A DNA stretch of 64,000 bases, taken from Leptolyngbya sp. Prado105 (GTDB lineage Bacteria > Cyanobacteriota > Cyanobacteriia > Leptolyngbyales > Leptolyngbyaceae). Of this stretch, positions 56,081 through 63,497 are shown one piece after another. The stretch spans positions 1-64,000 of the forward strand of contig JALOOO010000001.1 of the NCBI GenBank assembly GCA_025454375.1, written 5' to 3'. How positions within the stretch are numbered: position 1 is the stretch's first letter; each line of letters starts with the position of its first letter. Made by a program: the position numbers and the translations under genes. The notes under the pieces are model-generated. The model had not been told where the DNA came from, made no database searches, and saw nothing but the letters and a program-made list of their open reading frames with translations.

Positions 56081-56140
56081 GAGAAAGTGAAGGTTAGAAA
56101 AGAAGTCAACAGGAGTATAGCTTCATTCTTTCCGATTTCT

Positions 56141-56467
56141 TTAGACCTGATTGAATTCTTCTGTGCGCTCACTGTACTCGATCGGTAAGACCACCATCAA
56201 GTTCTCATTCGGGCGCGGGATGTAATGAGAGGAGAGAAAGAGCTTATCGCCTTCTTTGTACGCCGTCATCTTTTTAGCGGCTTCTAGTCCTGCTTCGACA
56301 GAAATCTTGACTTCTGACACATCGCCTCGAACGACGATCGTGATGTAAGCACCGCTGACTCGTTCCATTTCCACGAGCGTCACCCGTGCAGCCTTCACCA
56401 TGACATCTGCAACCGCGAGCGCAGGCGGCAAGCCCCGCACTTCTACCATTCCGACTGCCTTAGCCAT
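56141..56467 (-). CDS. CcmK-type carboxysome shell protein (single BMC domain), divergent pore
   Basis: A 108-residue BMC protein that should form hexagonal tiles of the beta-carboxysome shell. The start AVGMVEVRGLPPALAVADVMVKAARVTLVEME and the RGDVSEVKISVEAGL motif are typical. Two differences from CcmK1/K2 stand out: the pore stretch reads ERVSGAY instead of EKIGSGR, and a loop insertion (AYKEGDKLFLSS) precedes HYIPRPNENL. It lies outside any ccmKLMN cluster, as do CcmK3-K6 paralogues, so it is probably a minor shell component that tunes permeability. Subtype is uncertain. Confidence 0.9.
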   Translation of the reverse strand: MAKAVGMVEVRGLPPALAVADVMVKAARVTLVEMERVSGAYITIVVRGDVSEVKISVEAGLEAAKKMTAYKEGDKLFLSSHYIPRPNENLMVVLPIEYSERTEEFNQV

Positions 56468-56703
56468 CCTAATGAACTCCCTTCCATATTGCTCGCAATA
56501 TATAGATTATTACAGTTTGGTCTATGGTTAATGAAACTTCGATCGTTGGTTCCGCTGTTCATTCTGATTAGGAGAGCTTATCGGTGAACTGTCTTGAATA
56601 ATGAGGCAACGAGTCTGAGCGTTACGAAGCGAACAATTTCTGTGCGATCCTAATGCGGCAACACCTTATTGCGGCAACAATTTATCACAGGTTAAAGATT
56701 GAG

Positions 56704-57594
56704 ATGGAAAAAACGTTGAACCATTCCCCTAAAGAGAGTAAATCTCAAACTCACTTCAATTGTTTTTTTCAAACCGCGATTTGCAAATTTAAGCAAGTCT
56801 TTCTCTTTCAAACTTTCTGCAAAACTTTAGAAACAAACCTTAAGATCATTCAAACTCAATTCCATCGATTAAGACAGCGTAAAATTCAGCTTTTAGGATG
56901 GGTTTGGCTGTTGAGTTTGCTATTAGCAAGTCCAGCTTACGCAGGTGCATTATCCGATCGCGTTTCTTCTTTCCCCGATTGGCACAACAAACCGCCCGTC
57001 GATCGCGCCATCGGCGACCTGTTCTATCCCGATTGGATTGCGGGAAACTGGCGAGTCAAAAGTACGCTTATCGATCTCGTCGCACCGCTCGCGCCTAAAA
57101 TCGTCACACCTGGGTTTGAGAGCAATCGCCAATCTGTCAATCAGCCGATCGAATTCGAGGTGCGATTTGTCCCAAATGCTAAGAAAGTCATCGCCGATCG
57201 CGCCTTCAACGGCTTGAATATTGCCCGCGCTTATTTAGGCGATCGCGTCGTTCTTTCGGTTAAAGTCGATCCGAATTCTCCAAACAAACAAATCACAGTT
57301 CTAAGAGACAATCGGATTCTGACTTCTACCATTACAGAAAGAGCGATCGAAACGCCTGATCCCAAACATTTCATTACAAGCGAAATCTTTCAACAAGTCT
57401 TTAGAAGTGCGTCTCAACCCTATCTAAATCAGGTAGAGACGACCACTGCCTATCAGTTTTTAGACAGAAAAATCGCCGCCGATCAAATTACTGCCATCTA
57501 TCTTTCGCCTCAAGATCCTGACTATTTCAACGCGAAAAATACACCCGTTGCACTGTATCGATATCGCTTGGAATTTTCACAGACAAATGAGTAA
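56704..57594 (+). CDS. DUF6816-like exported cyanobacterial protein
   Basis: The protein contains an internal-looking export signal, LLGWVWLLSLLLASPAYAGA, about 75 residues from ATG 56704, followed by a mature domain with DRVSSFPDWHNKPPV, DLFYPDWIAGNWRV and a lipocalin-like strand pattern ending YRYRLEFSQ. This matches a family conserved in cyanobacteria and plastids whose role is unknown; lumen or periplasm is likely. The charged stretch before the signal peptide is odd, and no better start codon exists close to the signal; ATG at 56653 would lengthen it further. Either the N-terminus is unusually long or the start is misassigned. Confidence 0.72.
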   Translation: MEKTLNHSPKESKSQTHFNCFFQTAICKFKQVFLFQTFCKTLETNLKIIQTQFHRLRQRKIQLLGWVWLLSLLLASPAYAGALSDRVSSFPDWHNKPPVDRAIGDLFYPDWIAGNWRVKSTLIDLVAPLAPKIVTPGFESNRQSVNQPIEFEVRFVPNAKKVIADRAFNGLNIARAYLGDRVVLSVKVDPNSPNKQITVLRDNRILTSTITERAIETPDPKHFITSEIFQQVFRSASQPYLNQVETTTAYQFLDRKIAADQITAIYLSPQDPDYFNAKNTPVALYRYRLEFSQTNE

Positions 57595-57784
57595 TTAGAC
57601 TCACTATTTTTGTTGTGAATGTTACAGATAATTACCAGTTACATCCAAGTAAACTTTGATTTCTTAAGCTAGAAAGACAAGAGTGACTCTGTTATTCTCA
57701 GCGGGTACAGATCGAGAGCCTGAACTTGCAGTTCTTAAGATCCAAAGCATTATGACTTTCTGACCCTTAAACCAATCCGTTTTC

Positions 57785-58225
57785 GTGAGCGAGTCAAATG
57801 CAGATCACTCACAAATTCGATTCATGACCGCTATTCAAGAAGTTGCTGATTTACAAACGATCGACAACCTCTTTTTGAACCCACTCGATATTTTTGAACT
57901 TAGAGTTATGAACCATTATTGCGAACAATGGATTGCCGATTGGTGTCAGACAAATGGCTGGACAGATTGGTTTAAAGAGCGCTCCAGCTATTGGGCATTT
58001 CCCCCAAATTCTGTCATGCCTGTGCCGATTCCAACCTCTGTTTTATTGACGATCAAAGCGGAGAAGGGCTTAAGTACCGATGAGCGGTTCTGGACTTTAA
58101 CCGCGATCCTGGGAACCGGACTTACCGCCGCTTGGGGATATGCGATCGCGTCCCCGATGCCACTACTCCTAGCATTTGTCGGATGCGCGATTGTTTTCGC
58201 CAGACTAGACTGCGAAGAAGCTTAA
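57785..58225 (+). CDS. Conserved hypothetical cyanobacterial protein with C-terminal hydrophobic hairpin
   Basis: A 146-residue protein I cannot assign. The first half is soluble and aromatic-rich (FELRVMNHYCEQWIADWCQTNGW, in part), the second contains a proline-rich MPVPIPTSVLL element and two hydrophobic segments (ILGTGLTAAWGYAIASPMPLLLAFVGCAIV, shown only as a region at about 108-138). It is probably membrane-associated. The start is GTG at 57785; an ATG at 57824 is a possible shorter start. A strong terminator follows directly. Confidence 0.7.
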   Translation: MSESNADHSQIRFMTAIQEVADLQTIDNLFLNPLDIFELRVMNHYCEQWIADWCQTNGWTDWFKERSSYWAFPPNSVMPVPIPTSVLLTIKAEKGLSTDERFWTLTAILGTGLTAAWGYAIASPMPLLLAFVGCAIVFARLDCEEA

Positions 58226-58236
58226 TTTTTCTGTCT

Positions 58237-58284
58237 AAAAAATAGAGCAAGCCTTATTAGAATGAAGGGTTTGCTCTATTTTTT
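58237..58284. terminator. Strong terminator with long stem
   Basis: AAAAAATAGAGCAA (58237-58250) pairs with TTGCTCTATTTTTT (58271-58284), and the stem continues inward with GCCTT/AAGGGT. Runs of A and T on each side allow termination in both directions; it ends the gene at 57785-58225. Confidence 0.88.
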
Positions 58285-58400
58285 CGAGACTTTTGCAAAC
58301 AGAAAAATATTGGTTCGATGAGGTCAAACGCTTTAGATGCGAGGCATCCGTCTTCTTCGGCTAGAATGGGTATCTAAGTTTTACAGATTCGAGAACGCCC

Positions 58401-59753
58401 ATGACTGCTGCTCGCCGTTATCACATCACAACGTTTGGCTGCCAAATGAATAAGGCAGATTCTGAACGTATGGCTGGAATTTTAGAAACAATGGGCTTTG
58501 AATGGTCAGAAGAAGCCAATGAAGCGGATTTGATTCTTTACAATACCTGCACGATTCGAGATAACGCAGAGCAAAAGGTTTATTCCTATCTCGGACGGCA
58601 AGCTCAGCGCAAGCAGGAAAATCCAAATCTGACGATCGTGGTTGCCGGATGTGTGGCACAGCAAGAAGGCGAATCGCTCTTACGCCGCGTGCCTGAACTC
58701 GACCTGGTGATGGGTCCGCAATATGCCAACCAACTCGAAGACCTGCTAGAGCAAGTTTTTAGCGGCAACCAGGTCGTTGCAACTGATCCCATTCAGATTG
58801 TTGAAGACATCACGAAGCCGAGACGCAATAGCGACGTGACGGCTTGGGTGAATGTGATTTATGGCTGTAATGAGCGCTGTACTTACTGCGTGGTTCCGGG
58901 GGTTCGAGGGGTAGAACAGTCGCGCACACCCGAATCGATTCGCGCAGAAATTGAACAACTTGCAGCCCAAGGCTATAAAGAAATTACGCTGCTGGGTCAA
59001 AACATTGATGCTTATGGAAGAGACTTACCTGGCGTGACTCCAGAAGGAAGGCATCTCTATAACTTCACAGATTTGATGTACTTTGTGCATGATGTTCCAG
59101 GGATCGATCGTATTCGATTTGCGACCAGTCATCCGCGCTACTTCACAGAGCGTTTAATTCGTGCCTGTGCAGAACTGCCAAAGGTCTGTGAGCATTTTCA
59201 TATCCCATTCCAGTCGGGCGATAATGACGTGCTAAAAGCGATGGCACGCGGTTACACGCATGAACGCTATCGTCGCATTATTGAAACGATTCGCGAATCG
59301 ATGCCGGATGCTTCGATTAGTGCGGATGCGATCGTCGGATTTCCAGGCGAAACCGAAGCACAATTCGAGAACACCTTGACTTTAGTTCGCGATATCGGAT
59401 TTGATCTCGTCAATACCGCTGCTTATTCTCCGCGCCCCGGCACTCCTGCGGCAATTTGGGAGCATCAGTTGTCTGAAGAAGTCAAAGCCGATCGTTTACA
59501 ACGGCTGAATCATCTGGTTTCACAAAGTGCGTCAGATCGATCGCAGCGATATTCAGGTCGAATTGAAGAAGTTTTAGTCGAAGCGCAAAACCCGAAAGAT
59601 CCAACGCAAGTGATGGGACGGACGCGAGGAAATCGGTTGACATTTTTTGCAGGCTCGATCGACGAACTCAGAGGTCAGACTGTCAAAGTGAAGATTACCG
59701 AAGTCAGATCGTTCAGCTTGACGGCGCAACCTCTGATTGAGGCTCGTCTGTAG
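58401..59753 (+). CDS. miaB: tRNA-2-methylthio-N6-dimethylallyladenosine synthase
   Basis: MiaB is a radical-SAM methylthiotransferase that adds a 2-methylthio group to i6A37 of tRNAs reading UNN codons. The 450-residue protein has the N-terminal MTTase domain with cysteines in TFGCQMN, YNTCTIR and VAGCVAQ, the radical SAM motif [15 protein letters not shown] (CxxxCxxC), and a C-terminal TRAM domain ending [11 protein letters not shown]. All six Fe-S cysteines are present and the length is typical. Its stop codon is two bases from the 3' end of a convergent tRNA-Ser(UGA) gene. Confidence 0.96.
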   Translation: MTAARRYHITTFGCQMNKADSERMAGILETMGFEWSEEANEADLILYNTCTIRDNAEQKVYSYLGRQAQRKQENPNLTIVVAGCVAQQEGESLLRRVPELDLVMGPQYANQLEDLLEQVFSGNQVVATDPIQIVEDITKPRRNSDVTAWVNVIYGCNERCTYCVVPGVRGVEQSRTPESIRAEIEQLAAQGYKEITLLGQNIDAYGRDLPGVTPEGRHLYNFTDLMYFVHDVPGIDRIRFATSHPRYFTERLIRACAELPKVCEHFHIPFQSGDNDVLKAMARGYTHERYRRIIETIRESMPDASISADAIVGFPGETEAQFENTLTLVRDIGFDLVNTAAYSPRPGTPAAIWEHQLSEEVKADRLQRLNHLVSQSASDRSQRYSGRIEEVLVEAQNPKDPTQVMGRTRGNRLTFFAGSIDELRGQTVKVKITEVRSFSLTAQPLIEARL

Positions 59754-59755
59754 AA

Positions 59756-59840
59756 CGGAGAGGGTGGGATTCGAACCCACGGAACCTTTCGGTTCATTCG
59801 ATTTCAAGTCGAACGCATTCGACCACTCTGCCACCTCTCC
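59756..59840 (-). tRNA. tRNA-Ser (anticodon UGA)
   Basis: The minus strand folds as a class II tRNA of 85 bases. Acceptor arms GGAGAGG (5', ending at 59840) and CCTCTCC (3') pair fully, with discriminator G. The anticodon loop reads CTTGAAA, giving anticodon TGA, and a T-arm GTGGG-TTCGAAT-CCCAC is complete. The long variable arm (ACCGAAAGGT) is typical of tRNA-Ser. CCA is not encoded. It reads UCA and related Ser codons and has A36-A37-A38, the MiaA/MiaB substrate pattern. Confidence 0.96.
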
Positions 59841-59921
59841 AAGGGACGTGTATTATCTTATCCCATTCCGTCGATTTTGGTTACTATTCTGATGTTTGTC
59901 GATCTTTATAAAGCATTGGCG

Positions 59922-60134
59922 CTATTCTTCTAAGACTTCGACGAGTTCTTCGATCGAGACTCCAAACGCCCGTGCTAATTTCAGAAGCGCTGTGTAGTCA
60001 GTCATTGTCATTGCTTCACGCTGAACATAGTTCTTGACTGTGCTGTAATTCAGTCCAGAACGCTCAGAGACTTCTTTCAGTGTCCAGTCGCGCTCATCTG
60101 CAAGCTCTCGAATCCTTAGCCGAATTAATCCCAT
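59922..60134 (-). CDS. Xre-family helix-turn-helix regulator (70 aa)
   Basis: A single HTH_3/Xre domain: LRIRELADERDWTLKEVSERSGLNYSTVKNYVQ (marker: LKEVSERSGLNYSTVKNY as recognition part) followed by YTALLKLARAFGVSIEELVEVLEE, which matches the five-helix Cro/C1 fold. There is no effector domain. The ATG at 60134 is preferred: a TTG at 60149 lies inside the upstream palindrome. Two identical palindromes upstream of the start suggest that it represses itself. The nearby 57-aa gene and DUF2887 gene run in the opposite direction and could also be targets. Confidence 0.85.
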   Translation of the reverse strand: MGLIRLRIRELADERDWTLKEVSERSGLNYSTVKNYVQREAMTMTDYTALLKLARAFGVSIEELVEVLEE

Positions 60135-60147
60135 CGATGCAACTGAC

Positions 60148-60199
60148 AAAGACTCAATTGAGTCTTTTAATAGGGTTAGAAAGACTCAATTGAGTCTTT
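60148..60199. promoter_or_regulatory. Paired identical 20-bp palindromic operators
   Basis: AAAGACTCAA followed by its exact complement TTGAGTCTTT occurs at 60148-60167 and again at 60180-60199. Both copies are perfect. Centres are 32 bp apart, about three helical turns, so dimers would sit on the same DNA face. The pair lies 14 bases ahead of the Xre start at 60134 and should overlap its promoter. Confidence 0.8.
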
Positions 60200-60322
60200 G
60201 ATTAAGCGATCGCTCTCAGCCTGGAAAACTTGCAGCGATCGCACCCACGAATGAGGTACAGACATGATACCAATAGTTTTGTCATGCGTTGACACTTCTG
60301 CATTGTGGCGCGGAGGTAGACG

Positions 60323-60496
60323 ATGACTTATCGCGATTCTCTTTTCCCTTGGTGCATCATTCGCTTATTGCCAAAAATGCAGCGTATCGTTGTCTGTCGC
60401 TGTCGGAATCGCAATCAGGCTCAAGCACATATTCAAGCGTTGCAACGCTTGAATCGGCAAGCGATTTATGAAGTGATTTTCGATCCCATGGATTGA
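60323..60496 (+). CDS. Small conserved-looking protein (57 aa)
   Basis: ATG at 60323 has a strong GGAGG site at 60312-60316. The product begins MTYRDSLFPWCIIRLLPKMQ, then VCRCRNRNQAQAHIQALQRL and ends with EVIFDPMD. The pattern of a short strand, R/N-rich turn, helix (AQAHIQALQRL) and final strand (YEVIFD) resembles small cyanobacterial proteins of about 55-60 residues that I have seen annotated only as hypothetical. Two Cys (VCRCR) may be metal or redox related, which is speculative. It stands between the divergent Xre gene and the DUF2887 gene, 43 bases before the latter. Confidence 0.68.
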   Translation: MTYRDSLFPWCIIRLLPKMQRIVVCRCRNRNQAQAHIQALQRLNRQAIYEVIFDPMD

Positions 60497-60539
60497 ATAA
60501 CCATTGCTCCCACTGTTCAATTTCTAAAGTGTCTCACCC

Positions 60540-61376
60540 TTGAAAACTGATTCAATCTTCTACAAAATTTTCCAACTCTTTCCGAGCGCCTTCTTCGAGC
60601 TAATTGGCGAGGATGATCCACGGACTGTCACTTATGTGTTCACCTCTCAAGAAGTGAAGCAAACCGCATTTCGACTTGATGGTATCTTCATGCCTCCGCT
60701 GCGATTGCGCCAATTTCCTATCTATTTCGTAGAAGCGCAGGCATACAAGGAAAAACGAAACTTCTACTATCGTTTCTTTAGTCAGATTCATCTCTATCTC
60801 AACGATTACGAACCTGCAAATGCTTGGCAGGCAGTGGTGATTTTCACGGAGCGACGGTTTGATCAGGCTTTGCCGCATCACTATTCGGAGTATGAGAATA
60901 ATCCAAGGTTGCAACGGATTTATTTAGACGAATTGCCAACAGATGTCAGTGAGAGCAGTCTCGGCATTGCGCTGTTAAAATTGTTGGGGACGAAACCGAG
61001 AGAAGCTCCAATGAAGGGTCGATCGTTGATTGACCGAACTCGGCAAGAACTGACGGATTTGACCATCCAGCGGAATTTTATAGAATTAGTGGAGACGGTC
61101 TTCGTTTACAAATTTCCAAAACTATCTTTTAGCGAGGTCGGTGAAATGTTAGGACTTGGTGATCTAAAGCAGACGCGGGCGTATCAGGAAGCGATGCGAG
61201 AAGGACGCGAAGAGGGACGCGAAGAAGGACGCGAAGAAGGACGCGAAGAGGGGCGAAAGGAGTATCTAACGCGGATGGTTCCAAAGCTGCTTCAGAAAGG
61301 CTGGACTGTCGAGGAGATCGCTGAAGACACTGGAGTTTCAGTAGAGACTGTGCAGCAGCTTATCACTCAGGAATAG
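60540..61376 (+). CDS. DUF2887/Rpn-type PD-(D/E)XK nuclease family protein
   Basis: A paralogue of the protein at 12242-13123. The 278-residue sequence starts at TTG with DSIFYKIFQLFPSAFFELI, has the predicted site residues in FRLDGIFMPP and YFVEAQAYKE, a region VYKFPKLSFSEVGEMLGL, and a (GREE)n tract at about residues 220-238 from in-frame 12-base units at 61198-61255. Unlike the first paralogue it lacks DUF4351 and ends with a helix-turn-helix-like VEEIAEDTGVSVETVQQLI segment typical of transposase-associated proteins. DNA cleavage is inferred from family membership. Confidence 0.85.
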   Translation: MKTDSIFYKIFQLFPSAFFELIGEDDPRTVTYVFTSQEVKQTAFRLDGIFMPPLRLRQFPIYFVEAQAYKEKRNFYYRFFSQIHLYLNDYEPANAWQAVVIFTERRFDQALPHHYSEYENNPRLQRIYLDELPTDVSESSLGIALLKLLGTKPREAPMKGRSLIDRTRQELTDLTIQRNFIELVETVFVYKFPKLSFSEVGEMLGLGDLKQTRAYQEAMREGREEGREEGREEGREEGRKEYLTRMVPKLLQKGWTVEEIAEDTGVSVETVQQLITQE

Positions 61377-61397
61377 AGACGACACAATCTGGATTGC

Positions 61398-61423
61398 GAA
61401 CCAGGCATCGAGCAGTCTGGTTC
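61398..61423 (+). terminator. Possible weak terminator
   Basis: GAACCAG (61398-61404) pairs with CTGGTTC (61417-61423) with a 12-base loop, followed by CTTGATTTGT, not a clean T tract. It sits 21 bases after the DUF2887 stop. Confidence 0.35.
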
Positions 61424-61522
61424 CTTGATTTGTCCTAACGCTGGTCGATTCAGTTAGTTAGGTTGAAGTCCTTTGATAAATTCTAAAATGGCTTCAAGAC
61501 CATCGAGTTTCGCCATCTGCTT

Positions 61523-61799
61523 TTATGCGTTGCTCTCGTCTAGTTGGGCGAGTTGTTGAAGTTCAGCGACGAAAGCTTCCGCACCAAGCATGGATGAGTT
61601 TTGTAATGCGACTTGTGCGAGTTGTCCGAGGGCATGATCTTCAAGTTCGCTCAGTCGATCGAGCAATTGTTGATAATTTTCAACGGACAGCACAACATAG
61701 CTAGGCTGAGATTGATTCACCAAGATGACAGGTTCATGGGTGGCAGAAGTGAGGACATCTTGAGCGCGCGCACATCTCTTCAATTGAGAATTGCTGCAT
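61523..61799 (-). pseudogene. Frameshifted Phd/YefM-type antitoxin
   Basis: Reading from ATG 61799 gives MQQFSIEEMCARS and then a stop after 21 codons. From the alternating GC tract GCGCGCGC (about 61766-61773) onward, another frame continues ARAQDVLTSATHEPVILVNQ, LSVENYQQLLDRLSELED and an acidic tail, the pattern of a Phd/YefM antitoxin. Adding one GC unit would join MQQFSIEEMCARAQDVL exactly, so loss of a dinucleotide by slippage is likely. A TTG at 61807 could give an altered 94-residue version. No toxin gene follows: only a 20-codon frame at 61454-61516 (MAKLDGLEAILEFIKGLQPN). Confidence 0.65.
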
Positions 61800-61869
61800 G
61801 GCGGCAAATTGTTCAGAATAGATTTGATTATTACTGTATCGCCCTAGCAAGAGCGTTGCCTGATTATCC

Positions 61870-62595
61870 CTAATCAGTTTCAGAAACCGCTTCAACCTTT
61901 TCAGGCTCAGATTTCTCTTTCATTGTCTCCGGATTGCGCTTAGAAAATCCCCAAGCAAAGACGATCGCGACTAACGTAATCATCAACCATTCTGGCGGTA
62001 CAAGCTGATCATTCAACACTCGCAGTAACAACCGCATTCCCACAAACGAAACGGTGATGTAGCCTGCATCTTCTAAATGTGTAAATTCTTCTAGCCAGCC
62101 AATAAACAACCCTGCCATAAATCGCAGCGCCACAATCCCGATCGTCCCGCCCAGCAAAATCAGCCAGGTTTCTTGAGAAACCGCGATCGCAGTCGTGACA
62201 CTATCGAGTGAAAATGCCAAATCTGTCAATGCAATCAGCGGGATCGCTTGCCACAGCGAAGCAAATCGAGGTCCGTGATGGGCGTTTTCCTCATCTTCCT
62301 GAGAAGTGAAATACTGAAACACTAACCACAACAGGTAGAGCGCTCCCGCTAACTCAAACTGCCAATAGCCAATGACCCAAGACGCAGCCAAAATCAGCGA
62401 CATCCGCAGAACATAAGCAAACACCAAGCCAATATTTAAAGCTTGACGCTCTAACTTAGGATTCTGTAATCCTTGGGTCAAGGCTGCCAGCGCGATCGCA
62501 TTATCAGCCGACAGCACGCATTCCAATGCTACTAAAACGAGCAGCAGAAGAAAGGTCTGCGGGCTGAATTGATCCGGAAAGTTCAGGTCTATCAT
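61870..62595 (-). CDS. TerC family integral membrane protein
   Basis: A 241-residue membrane protein of about seven spans. TerC hallmarks are ALECVLSADNAIALAAL (acidic residues in span 1), the DLAFSLDSVTTAIAV aspartates in the middle, and HLEDAGYITVSFVGMRLLL near the end. Related proteins export manganese ions or aid membrane protein folding, and a plastid TerC is needed for thylakoid formation; a metal-exchange role is inferred. ATG at 62595 is chosen; a GTG 12 codons earlier is possible. Confidence 0.9.
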   Translation of the reverse strand: MIDLNFPDQFSPQTFLLLLVLVALECVLSADNAIALAALTQGLQNPKLERQALNIGLVFAYVLRMSLILAASWVIGYWQFELAGALYLLWLVFQYFTSQEDEENAHHGPRFASLWQAIPLIALTDLAFSLDSVTTAIAVSQETWLILLGGTIGIVALRFMAGLFIGWLEEFTHLEDAGYITVSFVGMRLLLRVLNDQLVPPEWLMITLVAIVFAWGFSKRNPETMKEKSEPEKVEAVSETD

Positions 62596-62690
62596 GTCGG
62601 AGAGTTCGCGCCAAGTTGGCAAAGTAGACACTTCATTATCTACTCAAGTGTTTCAGTTTGCGACGATTCTGAGAGGTACGGAAGTCCGCC

Positions 62691-63170
62691 CTAACCACCG
62701 TACTGCCACCCTGTACTCTCCAAATTCAAAATCTCCCCGTCTCGATGGACTCCCGCTGCAATCACTTCACCCACAAATACTGTGTGATCGCCGTGATCAA
62801 CGGTTCCGATGACCTGACATTCGACGTAGCCCAGCGAATCCGAAATAATCGGACAACCCGTTTCGCCTAAATAAAATTCCACATCTTCAAATTTGTTGCC
62901 AACTCGACGCTGAGGCTTGAAAAACTTCTGTGCCAGTTCTTTCTGTCCCGCCTCTAAAAAGCTCAAAGCAAACACGCCACTCTGACGAATCATCTGGTTT
63001 GAGCCAGAATCATTTTTGACACAGTTCACGACAAGAGGCGGCTTAAACGATCCCTGCATCACCCAACTTGCAGTAAATCCATTCACGTCCTCTCCGTCTT
63101 TGACTCCACAGATATATAGCGCATGTGGAATTTTTAGCAGCATTGCTTTTTTCGCCTGTTCGTCCAGCAT
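62691..63170 (-). CDS. Flavin reductase-domain protein
   Basis: A 159-residue FMN-binding split-barrel protein of the flavin reductase type. Motifs are VNGFTASWVMQGSFKPPLVVNCVKN (marker GFTASWVMQ), GVFALSFL, PQRRVGNKFEDVEF and DHTVFVGEVIAAG. It resembles the C-terminal domain of cyanobacterial diflavin flavoproteins, here without the beta-lactamase and flavodoxin parts. It probably reduces free or bound flavin using NAD(P)H. The partner and pathway are unknown. It lies alone between TerC and psbY on the same strand. Confidence 0.87.
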   Translation of the reverse strand: MLDEQAKKAMLLKIPHALYICGVKDGEDVNGFTASWVMQGSFKPPLVVNCVKNDSGSNQMIRQSGVFALSFLEAGQKELAQKFFKPQRRVGNKFEDVEFYLGETGCPIISDSLGYVECQVIGTVDHGDHTVFVGEVIAAGVHRDGEILNLESTGWQYGG

Positions 63171-63225
63171 GAAATCACCATTGAACTCTTCGATCGATTA
63201 GCTTACCAAGGATTCCAAAACAAAA

Positions 63226-63253
63226 CCGACCCTCTCAGGTTGAGATAGGTCGG
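63226..63253 (-). terminator. Terminator of psbY
   Basis: CCGACC (63226-63231) pairs with GGTCGG (63248-63253), with an inner TCTCA/TGAGA stem. The adjoining + strand CAAAACAAAA becomes a U-rich tract in the leftward transcript from psbY. Confidence 0.75.
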
Positions 63254-63280
63254 CTCAAAACTTTGGGCGAAATCGAAGGT

Positions 63281-63394
63281 TTACTTAGCTAAAAAGCCTT
63301 TCACTTGTTGCAAAGCATACGGAAGAATCCGCGTTAATGCCCAACCGCCAGCCAAGATAATCGGAAATAACACGATCAGGATGCGAAGGTCCAT
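63281..63394 (-). CDS. psbY: Photosystem II protein PsbY
   Basis: A 37-residue single-span protein starting MDLRILIVLFPIILAGGWAL and ending in RILPYALQQVKGFLAK. This is the typical PsbY pattern, in particular the M-D-x-R start, a GW pair in the span and the ILPYA motif after it. PsbY is a peripheral low-mass subunit of photosystem II near cytochrome b559. ATG at 63394 is certain from the match. A terminator follows. Its size makes it easy to miss. Confidence 0.92.
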   Translation of the reverse strand: MDLRILIVLFPIILAGGWALTRILPYALQQVKGFLAK

Positions 63395-63497
63395 AATGAT
63401 TGCTCTCGCTTAATCAGATGTTTCAATTTTGTTATATGTAAATTTTTAGCGCATTTAGCTCAGCTTTCAAAGCAGTTTTCTCAGGTAATTTACATTT

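Noticed and set aside
59574..59834. Minus-strand frame beginning with a [17 protein letters not shown] sequence
   Set aside because: This is the well-known false protein produced by translating a tRNA-Ser gene; the real feature is the tRNA at 59756-59840.
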